A stretch of DNA of 64,000 nt from assembly GCF_034932185.1 (NCBI RefSeq), contig NZ_JAYGHW010000003.1, forward strand, positions 1 through 64,000. Direction: 5' to 3'. The position numbers and the translations under genes were made by a program. Each line of letters begins with the position of its first letter. Within the stretch, counting starts at the first letter, position 1. Below the pieces are notes generated by a model. The model had not been told where the DNA came from. It did no database searches and worked only from the letters and a program-made list of their open reading frames with translations. Source of the DNA: Spirulina sp034932185 (GTDB lineage: Bacteria > Cyanobacteriota > Cyanobacteriia > Cyanobacteriales > Spirulinaceae). Below, piece by piece: positions 34,213 to 42,696 of this stretch.

Positions 34213-35595
34213 ATGAGCCACTGCCTGAACCCCCAATGTGATCAGCCCCACAACCCCAGCAATGCCAACTTTTGCCAACGCTGTGGCCAGCCCCTGCGCT
34301 TGAAGCAACGCTATCGCAGCTTAAATCTGTTGGGACAAGGGGGGTTTGGGCGCACGTTTCTCGCTGAAGATGAACAACAACCGGGCCAGCCCCGCTGTGT
34401 GATTAAACAATTTCACCCCCTGGGTCAAGCTAATGCCAGTAAGGCGATCGCCCTCTTCCAACAGGAAGCGATCCGCCTTCAGGATCTCGGCCATCATGAT
34501 CAAATTCCCAGCCTCTATGCCCATTGTGAGGAAGGGGGAAAACATTACATTGTTCAGCAATACATTGATGGCCAGAACCTCACCCAAGAGTTCCAAAGCC
34601 AAGGGGTATTTAATGAGGCGAAAATTCGCAGCCTATTACTGGATTTGTTGCCGGTTTTGGAGTTTATCCATAGTGGAGGCGTGATTCATCGCGATCTGAA
34701 ACCGGATAATATGATTCGCCGTTGGAGAGACGATCGCCTCGTATTGGTGGATTTTGGGGCGGCAAAGTTTGCCACCGCCACCGCCCTCGCCCAAACCGGC
34801 ACGATGATCGGCAGCGCCGAATACACCGCCCCGGAACAGTTGAGGGGACGAGCGACCCCCGCCAGCGATCTCTACAGTTTGGGCGTAACCTGCTTACATT
34901 TGCTGACGGGGTTATCGCCCTTTGATTTGTTTGATGTCCATGAGGATTGCTGGATGTGGCGGCGTTATTTATTTGATAATCCCGTCAGCGATGAGTTGGG
35001 CCGGGTGTTAGATGGCTTGGTGGCGGGGGCAATTAAGGAGCGTTGGCCCAACGCCACAGCGGTATTGACCGCATTACAATCCCCCTCAATGGGGGGCGCT
35101 GCGACCCTGCCCCCTGTGGTGACGGCGGAGTACCACACCTTAGCCCAGCTTTTGGCCCAGCAACAATGGGAAGCGGCGGATCAAGAAACCGCTGAAATTC
35201 TCTTGAAATTAACGGGGCGCGATCGCCACCGTTGGCTCCGCTGGCAGGATCTCCAGGCGGTTCCCCTCCCTGCCCTAGAAACGCTAGATCAACTCTGGGT
35301 AGAGGCGAGTCATGGCCTGTTTGGATTTTCCGTCCAACAGCGGGTTTACGAACGTTTGGGGGGGAACCGCCTCTATCGCACCTCCCTCTGGCAAAAGTTT
35401 GGCGATGTGGTGGGCTGGCGCGATCGCGATCGTTGGCTCCTTTATGGGGATCTGACGTTTAATCATCTCGCCCCTCAGGGCCATCTCCCCCGCTATTGCT
35501 TCACGATCAGCGGCCGCCATCTTCAAAATTGGTTCTATGGTTGGCCCCAAACCCTCTGGTTTTCTGTAATGGCTGTTCTCCAACGGTTCAATTAA
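34213..35595 (+). CDS. Serine/threonine kinase with zinc ribbon and C-terminal GUN4 domain
   Basis: The 460-residue protein has an N-terminal zinc ribbon (Cys 4, 9, 21, 24). A Hanks-type kinase domain follows: GQGGFGRT (41-48), CVIKQF, HRDLKPDN (near 160), VDFGAAKF, and APEQLRG with SDLYSLG. The last 140 residues form a GUN4 domain (LAQLLAQQQWEAADQET; LWVEASHGLFGFSVQQ; GDLTFNHLAPQGHLPR). GUN4 binds porphyrins and stimulates Mg-chelatase, so this kinase may sense tetrapyrrole status. All kinase catalytic residues are kept. It is the last gene before copy 4 of the palindrome. Confidence 0.93.
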   Translation: MSHCLNPQCDQPHNPSNANFCQRCGQPLRLKQRYRSLNLLGQGGFGRTFLAEDEQQPGQPRCVIKQFHPLGQANASKAIALFQQEAIRLQDLGHHDQIPSLYAHCEEGGKHYIVQQYIDGQNLTQEFQSQGVFNEAKIRSLLLDLLPVLEFIHSGGVIHRDLKPDNMIRRWRDDRLVLVDFGAAKFATATALAQTGTMIGSAEYTAPEQLRGRATPASDLYSLGVTCLHLLTGLSPFDLFDVHEDCWMWRRYLFDNPVSDELGRVLDGLVAGAIKERWPNATAVLTALQSPSMGGAATLPPVVTAEYHTLAQLLAQQQWEAADQETAEILLKLTGRDRHRWLRWQDLQAVPLPALETLDQLWVEASHGLFGFSVQQRVYERLGGNRLYRTSLWQKFGDVVGWRDRDRWLLYGDLTFNHLAPQGHLPRYCFTISGRHLQNWFYGWPQTLWFSVMAVLQRFN

Positions 35596-35622
35596 TGAAT
35601 CGGCGGAGGGGCAAAAATGGGC

Positions 35623-35653
<31 letters not shown>

Positions 35654-35692
35654 AATTGGATTCACCAAATTACCAATCCATCTAATCCCAAT

Positions 35693-36613
35693 TTATTTGG
35701 CAGATACCGCTGCCACGGGTTCAGAAACAGTGAGGGGGAGCGTATCATTAACCGGCTCTACGGGTAAGTTGGGAGTCGTAGGGGCGATGAAGTAGAGGAT
35801 AATCGCCGGGCCAACCCCTGTCACCATTCCCAACAGCACCGGAACCACAAAACCCGATCCCAGACTCATCACCGTTGAAAAGGCCAAGTTACTTAAATAC
35901 ACCACCAACGGGAATACTAACTGCTGACGGGAAAGGGCCAAGGGCTGCTTGGGCCAGAGGAACGTAGCCACCGTCATAAACACAATCCCCGTTGCCAGCC
36001 AACCGACAAAGTTTTGATAGGGCATCCCGAAAAAAGCGCCGGGTTGTTCCCAAATCCAGAAGGGGACGGTGGTTTGGCTCATGGCGGGGTCAAGGACAAA
36101 ATCCCAGGAGGTGAGCAGGAGGGAACCAAGGGCGATCGCCACCGGCAACCGTAACCAAGCTGCCCCTTGGAGGCGCGACTCTAAACCCACCCGGGCCAAT
36201 AAATAGGCACAGATCCCCAAATAGAACCAGGAAAGGGGAATCGTGAAGGGGACTAAACCGGCGACTTTATACCCCAGGCCACTGAGGTAGCGGTAATGGC
36301 CAAAGGGAAAGCCGGTGCTGGTTCCCAACAATTCGCTGCTGAGGGAGAGGAAGATGGCGGGCAACATAAAGGTCAGGGCGCGACGGGTTCCGAGAATGCG
36401 GAAGGCATAAACCGCCACAGCAGCAGTTCCCAATAGCATATAGGCTACGCCGCCGCCGGCCATCGACCATTGAAAGACCGTTTGGCCAATCTCCGGGAGA
36501 TTGGCAATTAATTCAGCATTGGGCAGGACGATGAGTAACCCGGCCAAACCAAACGCCATTGATAAAATATGACCGACGAGCAAGGAACGCTCTACCATTG
36601 CAAGCTGTTTCAT
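35693..36613 (-). CDS. cruF: Carotenoid 1,2-hydratase-type membrane protein CruF
   Basis: The 306-residue polytopic protein belongs to the DUF422/CruF family. CruF hydrates the psi end of gamma-carotene in myxoxanthophyll synthesis. Signatures seen are ELLGTSTGFPFGHYRYL, VPFTIPLSWFYLG, WDFVLDPAMS and GMPYQNFVGWL, with about seven helices. The glycosyltransferase CruG that often accompanies it is not adjacent. The 200 bp upstream contains a 13-bp-period direct repeat that may be regulatory. Confidence 0.87.
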   Translation of the reverse strand: MKQLAMVERSLLVGHILSMAFGLAGLLIVLPNAELIANLPEIGQTVFQWSMAGGGVAYMLLGTAAVAVYAFRILGTRRALTFMLPAIFLSLSSELLGTSTGFPFGHYRYLSGLGYKVAGLVPFTIPLSWFYLGICAYLLARVGLESRLQGAAWLRLPVAIALGSLLLTSWDFVLDPAMSQTTVPFWIWEQPGAFFGMPYQNFVGWLATGIVFMTVATFLWPKQPLALSRQQLVFPLVVYLSNLAFSTVMSLGSGFVVPVLLGMVTGVGPAIILYFIAPTTPNLPVEPVNDTLPLTVSEPVAAVSAK

Positions 36614-36721
36614 CCAAATTCAATCCTCTTAAACCTTAATGTGTAAGGGGTTGGGAAAAGATCAACGTTTCCTCCCCCCTTGAAGGTCAGTAAATCCCGA
36701 TGGGGGAGATCTGACTGTGAG

Positions 36722-36743
36722 CAAGTTAACTGATCAAGTTAAC
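36722..36743. promoter_or_regulatory. Direct repeat CAAGTTAAC upstream of cruF
   Basis: CAAGTTAAC occurs at 36722-36730 and 36735-36743 (13-bp period, followed by TGAT and AGAT). The element is about 110-130 bp before the cruF start and could bind a regulator. Confidence 0.4.
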
Positions 36744-36821
36744 AGATTTTTAACAAATAGTTTACATCTCTACATACTTGAGTGTACCCCGTGGGGCGCA
36801 AGTTGGGCCATTTTCGAGGGC

Positions 36822-37087
36822 CTAGCGAGGGGGTTCATCCTCAGATTTGTTTAACTCGCTGAGATACCAAGGGAGGAGGGCGATCGCCCCCATCAATCCC
36901 AACGTAATCGGCCCCCAGGCAAAGGTGAGGAAAAACTTTTCCACCGCATCCCGCCCCCGTGAAGCCACCATCACCGGCCCCAAACCATCCCGGACAATCT
37001 AGGCCAGCGTCCCCACCCCAAACCCCCAAACCGTGAGCACCAGGTAAAAGCGGGCTAAAATTCCCTGACCCAGCCGATCCGACGCAT
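36822..37087 (-). pseudogene. Remnant of a small membrane-protein gene
   Basis: A minus-strand frame reads through 85 codons (37079 to the TAG at 36824-36822) with convincing protein character. It has a first hydrophobic helix (ILARFYLVLTVWGFGVGTLA), a basic loop with VASRGRDAVEKF, a second helix (FLTFAWGPITLGLMGAIALL) and an acidic end. It contains one internal TAG (37001-36999), just where a CAG (Gln) codon would fit. The only nearby ATG (37087) is in another phase, so a one-base loss near the start is also needed. This is best read as a decayed gene. No family name can be assigned. Confidence 0.65.
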
Positions 37088-37124
37088 GGCGATTCCTTAG
37101 TGATAACGCAACGTTGCGCCTATT

Positions 37125-40019
37125 CTAGGCTTGGTAGGCCTCCATGCCGATGCAGGAACAGACCAAGTTGCGATCGCCATAGGCGTTATCAATGCGTCCC
37201 ACGACGGGCCAAAACTTATGGCGTTTTAAATCCACCATGGGATAGGCGGCTACTTCCCGGCTATAGGGGTGGCTCCAATCGCCACAGATGAGAGATTGGG
37301 CGGTGTGGGGGGCATTTTTAAGGGGATTATCCTGGGGATCGGCGGCTCCGGTGATCACCGCTTCCGCTTCAGCCCGGATCGCCAACATCGCCCCACAGAA
37401 GCGATCCAACTCCGCTAAGGATTCGCTTTCCGTCGGTTCAATCATCATCGTGCCAATGACGGGCCAGGACATCGTAGGAGCATGAAACCCATAGTCCATC
37501 AACCGTTTCGCCACATCATCCACTTCAATGCTGTGTTTTTTCAACGGCCGCAGATCAATGATGCATTCATGGGCCACTAATCCCTTCACCCCCTTAAACA
37601 GGACGGGATAGGCCGCATCAAGCTGATGGGCGATGTAGTTGGCACTGAGGATCGCCGCCTTCGTCGCTGCCGTTAACCCCGTTGCCCCCATCATCGCAAT
37701 ATACATCCAGGAAATCACCAAAATACTGGCACTCCCCCAGGGGGCAGCGGCGATCGCCCCGATCCCCTTTTCGCCCCCCAAACCCGTCACGCCATGGCCG
37801 GGCAAATAGGGGGCCAAGTGGGCCGCCACGCCAATGGGGCCAACCCCTGGCCCGCCGCCGCCATGGGGAATACAAAAGGTTTTATGCAAATTCAAATGGC
37901 AAACATCCGCGCCAAAATCCCCGGGCCGACAAAGGCCCACCTGAGCATTCATATTCGCCCCATCCATATACACCTGGCCGCCATGGCGATGGATCACCTC
38001 GCAAATGTTGCGGATGCCGGTTTCAAATACACCATGGGTGGAAGGATACGTCACCATCAAGGCGGCTAACTGGTCGCTATACTTCTCGGCCTTGGCTTCG
38101 AGATCCGTGAGGTTAATATCCCCATCCTGATCACATTTAATACTTACCACCTTCATGCCACACATCACGGCGCTGGCGGGATTTGTGCCATGGGCAGATT
38201 CAGGGATCAGGCAAATGGTGCGATGGAGGTCGCCGCGATCGCGGTGGTAGGCGCGGATCACCTGCAACCCGGCATATTCCCCCTGGGAACCCGCATTGGG
38301 TTGGAGGGAAATGGCCGCAAAGCCGGTAATTTCTGCGAGCCAGGTTTCCAACTGGTTAAACAGAATTTGATAGCCTTGGGTTTGCGATCGCGGCGCGAAG
38401 GGGTGGATCTGACCAAATTCGGGCCAGGTAACGGGGAACATTTCCGCCGCTGCATTCAGTTTCATCGTGCAGGAACCGAGGGGGATCATCGCCGTATTGA
38501 GGGCGAGATCCTTGCTTTCCAACTGATGGAGGTAGCGCAAGAGTTCGGTTTCGGAATGGTAGCGGTTGAAAACGGGGTCTTGGAGGAAGGGGGTGGTACG
38601 GGTTAAGGCTTCGGGATAGGTGGTGTTGGGGGTTAAATCTTCCAACGTGAAGGGGAGCGTTTCCCGATGGGCGAAAATTTGCAACAGTTCGGTAATTTCC
38701 TCAGAAGTGGAGAGTTCATCGCAGGCGATCGCCAGATGGCCCGGCTCCATCAGGCGCAAATTAAACCCCCGTTCCGCCGCCGCTGCCAATAGGGCCGGCG
38801 CACTGGCTTCCCCCACCCCAATGCAAACCGTGTCAAAAATCGGCCCATCCACAACGGAATAATTCAACCGTTTTAACCCCGCTGCTAAAACCGTGGCGTG
38901 GTGGTGGATGGTGGCGGCGATCGCCTTCAATCCTTCCGGCCCGTGGTAAACCCCATACATCGAGGCAATCACGGCTAAGAGAACTTGAGCCGTACAAATA
39001 TTGCTCGTCGCCTTATCACGGCGAATATGCTGCTCACGGGTTTGTAACGCCAACCGCAGTGCAGGATTACCCTGGCTATCTTGGGAAACGCCGACAATCC
39101 GCCCCGGAATCTGCCGTTTATAGGCTTCCTGGGTGGCAAAATAGGCCGCATGGGGGCCGCCAAACCCTAAGGGAACGCCCAACCGTTGGGTACTTCCTAC
39201 AGCAATATCTGCCCCCAATTCCCCAGGGGAGGTGAGCAACGTTAGGGCTAAAGGATCGGCAGCTAACGTCACCAATCCCCCCACACCATGAACCCGCTCA
39301 ATACAGCCGCGATAATCCCACACCACACCATCGGTCGTCGGATATTGCAACAACGCCCCAAATACCGGCGTTTCCTCAAAATCCATCGTCATGTGATCAC
39401 CAATGATCACCTCAATGCCCAAGGGTTCGGCACGGGTGATCACCACTTCCAAGGTTTGGGGGTGGCAGGCTTCGGAAATAAAGAAGCGATTCGATTTATT
39501 CTTACAAACGCTGTAGCTCATGGCCATGGCTTCCGCCGCCGCTGTGCCTTCATCCAAAAGGGAGGCGTTGGCGATGGGCAGACCCGTCAGGTCAATGATC
39601 ATCGTTTGGAAATTGAGCAGGGCTTCGAGGCGACCTTGGGCAATTTCCGCTTGATAGGGGGTGTAGGCGGTGTACCAACCGGGATTTTCGAGGATGTTAC
39701 GCTGAATAACTGGCGGCGTGATGCAGGGGGAATAACCCATGCCGATCAGGGAGCGGCGGATCTGGTTTTGGGAGGCGATCGCCCTTAAACTTGCCAAAGC
39801 CTCATATTCGCTCTGGGGTTGGGGCAAATTCAGGGGCCGTTGCAACCGGATCGCAGCGGGGACGGCTTGATCGATTAACTGATCCAAACTTGCATAACCC
39901 AAAGCCTCCACCATGGCGGCTTCTGCTGCGGGGGTGATGCCAATGTGGCGTAGGGCGAAGGGGGGAAGGGGGGCGGGGGGGGCAGCAGGGGGGGCGATCG
40001 CCGGTTGAAGCTCAAGCAT
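37125..40019 (-). CDS. gcvP: Glycine dehydrogenase (decarboxylating), P-protein
   Basis: The 964-residue fused P-protein of the glycine cleavage system decarboxylates glycine with pyridoxal phosphate. It is central to photorespiration. The N-terminal half has RHIGI, YTPYQAEIAQGRLEALLNFQ and DEGTAAAEAM. The C-terminal half carries the cofactor lysine in NLHKTFCIPHGGGGPG and ends with VGRIDNAYGDRNLVCSC. ATG 40019 (MLELQPAI) is preferred over an upstream TTG at 40064. It lies in the same minus-strand run as glycerate kinase, another photorespiratory enzyme. Confidence 0.97.
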   Translation of the reverse strand: MLELQPAIAPPAAPPAPLPPFALRHIGITPAAEAAMVEALGYASLDQLIDQAVPAAIRLQRPLNLPQPQSEYEALASLRAIASQNQIRRSLIGMGYSPCITPPVIQRNILENPGWYTAYTPYQAEIAQGRLEALLNFQTMIIDLTGLPIANASLLDEGTAAAEAMAMSYSVCKNKSNRFFISEACHPQTLEVVITRAEPLGIEVIIGDHMTMDFEETPVFGALLQYPTTDGVVWDYRGCIERVHGVGGLVTLAADPLALTLLTSPGELGADIAVGSTQRLGVPLGFGGPHAAYFATQEAYKRQIPGRIVGVSQDSQGNPALRLALQTREQHIRRDKATSNICTAQVLLAVIASMYGVYHGPEGLKAIAATIHHHATVLAAGLKRLNYSVVDGPIFDTVCIGVGEASAPALLAAAAERGFNLRLMEPGHLAIACDELSTSEEITELLQIFAHRETLPFTLEDLTPNTTYPEALTRTTPFLQDPVFNRYHSETELLRYLHQLESKDLALNTAMIPLGSCTMKLNAAAEMFPVTWPEFGQIHPFAPRSQTQGYQILFNQLETWLAEITGFAAISLQPNAGSQGEYAGLQVIRAYHRDRGDLHRTICLIPESAHGTNPASAVMCGMKVVSIKCDQDGDINLTDLEAKAEKYSDQLAALMVTYPSTHGVFETGIRNICEVIHRHGGQVYMDGANMNAQVGLCRPGDFGADVCHLNLHKTFCIPHGGGGPGVGPIGVAAHLAPYLPGHGVTGLGGEKGIGAIAAAPWGSASILVISWMYIAMMGATGLTAATKAAILSANYIAHQLDAAYPVLFKGVKGLVAHECIIDLRPLKKHSIEVDDVAKRLMDYGFHAPTMSWPVIGTMMIEPTESESLAELDRFCGAMLAIRAEAEAVITGAADPQDNPLKNAPHTAQSLICGDWSHPYSREVAAYPMVDLKRHKFWPVVGRIDNAYGDRNLVCSCIGMEAYQA

Positions 40020-40087
40020 TATCGGGTTTAAGGTTGGGGAAAAGGGGCCTTTTTGTTGTAACAAATTATCACAATTTACGGGGGCAA

Positions 40088-40759
40088 TTACTCCCCTTGC
40101 CCCAACTGTTGCAAAGCCGCCCGCGCCGCTGCTTTTTCCGCATCCTGTTTCCGTCGTCCCTGGCCCCGGCCGTAGGTTTTCCCCTGAATCCGCACCTCCA
40201 CCACAAAGGTTTTTTCATGATCTGGCCCCGATTGCCCCACTAACTGATAGGTGGGAATTTGCCCGATCTCGGCCAGGGCCCAGGCTTGCAAATCACTTTT
40301 CGCATTGGCTGGCTCCGCTTCTTGCCGTTGGTTTAGGGCCCAGGTAAACAAGGAATTGATATAGTTCCGCACCGGCTCCAGATCACGATCCCCCGCTAAA
40401 AAATAAGCCCCAATCAAAGCTTCAAAAGCACTACTGAGTAAACGGGGATTGTCCCGACCCCCGCTATTTTCGACGCTTTTACCAAGGTAGATGTATTGAT
40501 TCAGGTGTAATTGGTGGGCAAATTCTGCCAATTGGTGGCGATCGACCAAGGAGGCCCGCAAATTGGTTAATTCCCCCTCGGTATATTCGGGATAGCGATG
40601 ATAGAGAAATTCGCCACAGAGAAACGTCAGGATGGCATCCCCTAAAAATTCCAGTCGTTCATTACTCTCTTCCCCCCGTTCATAGGCATAGGATTTATGG
40701 GCCATAGCCTGTCGAAACCAGGGGTCATCAATGGGTATCGGTAAGTTGAAAGGGTTCAT
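40088..40759 (-). CDS. rnc: Ribonuclease III
   Basis: The 223-residue double-strand-specific RNase processes rRNA and other structured RNA. The catalytic signature NERLEFLGDAIL and the distal SSAFEALIGAYFL hold the acidic metal ligands. The double-stranded-RNA-binding domain occupies the last 70 residues (YGRGQGRRKQDAEKAAARAA). The ATG overlaps the stop of the acetyltransferase gene by one base (TGATG), giving coupled translation. Cyanobacteria often carry more than one RNase III homologue. Confidence 0.93.
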   Translation of the reverse strand: MNPFNLPIPIDDPWFRQAMAHKSYAYERGEESNERLEFLGDAILTFLCGEFLYHRYPEYTEGELTNLRASLVDRHQLAEFAHQLHLNQYIYLGKSVENSGGRDNPRLLSSAFEALIGAYFLAGDRDLEPVRNYINSLFTWALNQRQEAEPANAKSDLQAWALAEIGQIPTYQLVGQSGPDHEKTFVVEVRIQGKTYGRGQGRRKQDAEKAAARAALQQLGQGE

Positions 40760-41391
40760 CAATCACAGTCCTGCAAAGCGGCGAGATCGGCAGCGGTAAT
40801 TTTATCCAGATGGCGGGTGATCTTGGCAATGTCCCAATTCCACCAGGCAATGGCGAGTAAAGCCTCAATGATTTCATCGCTGAACCGCTGACGGATCACC
40901 TGAGCCGGATTCCCCCCCACGATGGCATAGGGTGGTACATCCCGCACCACAACGGATTTAGCAGCAACGATCGCCCCATGGCCGATCTTCACCCCCGGCA
41001 TGATCACCGCCTCATAGCCAATCCACACATCATGGCCAATCACCGTATTGCCCTTGTAGGGATAAGCCTCTGGGGGCGATCGCACCGTTTCCCAACCGTT
41101 GCCAAAAATTTCAAAGGGATAGGTAGAAAAGCCATTCATTTTATGATTCGCCCCGTTCATGATGAACTTGACCCCACGGGCTAAGGCGCAAAATTTGCCA
41201 ATAATTAACTGATCCCCCACAAAGGGGAAATGATAAAGAACGTTACGCTCAAAATTTTCGGAATCTTCGGGATCATCGTAATAGGTATAGTCGCCAATGA
41301 TGATGTTGGGGTTCGTGACGGTATTTTTGATAAAACAAATCTGGGGAAAGCCCGCCATGGGGTGTTTATTCTGGGGATCGGCTCCGTACAT
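40759..41391 (-). CDS. Vat-family hexapeptide acetyltransferase
   Basis: A 210-residue left-handed beta-helix acyltransferase starting MYGADPQNKHPM. It shows the Vat/CatB layout: YDDPEDSENFERNVLYHFPF, IGKFCALARGVKFIMNGANH with the catalytic His, STYPFEIFGNGWE, and VIGHDVWIGYEAVIMPG. It closes on GGNPAQVIRQRF and WWNWD. Family members acetylate streptogramin A and other hydroxyl-bearing compounds. In a cyanobacterial chromosome a housekeeping or natural-product role is at least as likely as antibiotic resistance. ATG 41424 would add 11 residues. Coupled to rnc by a one-base overlap. Confidence 0.87.
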   Translation of the reverse strand: MYGADPQNKHPMAGFPQICFIKNTVTNPNIIIGDYTYYDDPEDSENFERNVLYHFPFVGDQLIIGKFCALARGVKFIMNGANHKMNGFSTYPFEIFGNGWETVRSPPEAYPYKGNTVIGHDVWIGYEAVIMPGVKIGHGAIVAAKSVVVRDVPPYAIVGGNPAQVIRQRFSDEIIEALLAIAWWNWDIAKITRHLDKITAADLAALQDCD

Positions 41392-41417
41392 CTTCACTCC
41401 ATGGTTTTTGGCACAAC

Positions 41418-41588
41418 CTACCATTGTAGACAGTTTGCCGCAATTCCTGTATTGGCGATAATTTCCTTCGCTGCCGCCTCAATTTCTAAAATAATGGAAG
41501 GTTGAATCCCCTCTGTGGTTTCATCCAAAACCCATTGGAAATTTAAAACGTTCTGGAAGGAATAAACATTTCGCCAATGCTGTGATCC
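41418..41588 (-). other. Coding-like stretch between glycerate kinase and the acetyltransferase
   Basis: A frame different from glycerate kinase is open for 56 codons and ends in TAG 27 bp before the Vat-like start. Its product has good protein character (FQWVLDETTEGIQPS, then IILEIEAAAKEIIANTG). It has no ATG; TTG 41528 would give 36 residues without a clear ribosome site. It may be a small gene or the tail of a lost one. Confidence 0.3.
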
Positions 41589-42502
41589 TCACGAATTTCT
41601 ACCACAGCATCAGTAATTTGCGGATCATGGCTTAAAGGGGTGATCAACAGTTCAGGATGGAGGGCTTGCCAAAAGTAGGTCACGAAAGCCTCAATCTCTT
41701 GATCACCCATGCCCCCTTTTCCTTGGGCCTTCATTCGCTGTTCCGCTGCTTTGCGCCAGGTGTAACTGAGGCGATAGTCTACGGGTTTGAGCAGGATCAG
41801 TCGATCCAGACGCTCCCACAGGGGGAGATAATCCGCGAGCTTGGCATTCATGGCAAGGGCAAAGGCGCGATCGCCCTCGCTAACAATCGGTTCCGGTGCG
41901 CCGTCAAACACAGCGGGGTCTACGGGGCGCACCCCCACAAACCAGCCTTCAAAGATCACCACATCCACCCCCGCCACCCTTTCCGGTTCCCCTTGATCCC
42001 CCGCTCCTCCCCACAGGGATTTATCAAATCGGGGGACGGCAACGGGTTGGCCCGCCCAGAGGTGATCTAATACCTGTATCCCTTGAGCAATATCATGGGT
42101 TCCCGGCGGCCCCCGCCATTTTAGCCGTGGCTCCTGGGCTTGGAGGGCTTGGCGTTGGCCATAGGAGAGGTAGAGATCATCGAGGGAAAAACTTAAGGGG
42201 TGATGGCCTTGCTGTTTTAATAGCGCCGTCACCATCGCGCCTAAGGTCGTCTTCCCTGTACCCTGGCCGCCTAAAATCCCTAAAACGATAGGCCGGCCTA
42301 GCCTTTGCTGTTCCTGATGGAGGGCTTGGGCAAGGGGAAACCAGAGGCGCTGAAACGTGGAAGCGATCGCCCATCCCTCTGCTATTCCTTGGCTTTGGGC
42401 AAGCGCGATGAACGCCTCCGGGCAATCCCTCTCTGTGGGGGTGAGTAACCGGATGGCAAAATCCATCGGTGGGAGATTGTCGAGGATTGCTGATCCGGCC
42501 AT
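41543..42502 (-). CDS. D-glycerate 3-kinase
   Basis: The 319-residue P-loop kinase is of the plant/cyanobacterial GLYK type. It phosphorylates glycerate to 3-phosphoglycerate, the last photorespiratory step. The ATP loop is GILGGQGTGKTT. LSFSLDDLYL, RGPPGTHD, VPRFDKSLWGG and VIFEGWFVGVRP are all characteristic. ATG 42502 has AGGAG 11 bases upstream; ATG 42466 (MDFAIRLL) is possible. It is transcribed toward the acetyltransferase, rnc and gcvP genes. Confidence 0.88.
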   Translation of the reverse strand: MAGSAILDNLPPMDFAIRLLTPTERDCPEAFIALAQSQGIAEGWAIASTFQRLWFPLAQALHQEQQRLGRPIVLGILGGQGTGKTTLGAMVTALLKQQGHHPLSFSLDDLYLSYGQRQALQAQEPRLKWRGPPGTHDIAQGIQVLDHLWAGQPVAVPRFDKSLWGGAGDQGEPERVAGVDVVIFEGWFVGVRPVDPAVFDGAPEPIVSEGDRAFALAMNAKLADYLPLWERLDRLILLKPVDYRLSYTWRKAAEQRMKAQGKGGMGDQEIEAFVTYFWQALHPELLITPLSHDPQITDAVVEIREDHSIGEMFIPSRTF

Positions 42503-42696
42503 AGGCTATGAATCTCCTGAAAGGGTTGAATTTTTAGGGGCCTCGGGCAATGGGAAAATGTTAAGGTGCAAAATTGTCGCAAAAATTTTTGCCCCGCTCC
42601 CCTCGCTTCCTTCCCTCTAGAATTTGTTAGGATATGCCTTAGCTTTGGGGACAAAGCACAATTTAACCGATCCCCGGCCCTTAACGACCTTTTGTT

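Noticed and set aside
36760..36785. An HLR1 (RpaB) box in TTTACATCTCTACATAC upstream of cruF
   Set aside because: The two half-sites are 8 bp apart and imperfect, while HLR1 needs a 10-bp period.
37618..38110. Open frames on both strands inside gcvP
   Set aside because: They are shadows of a GC-rich gene. gcvP is supported along its whole length by conserved motifs.
40759..41391. Reading the Vat-like gene as an acquired antibiotic-resistance cassette
   Set aside because: No integron, insertion sequence or composition shift surrounds it, and it is translationally coupled to rnc.
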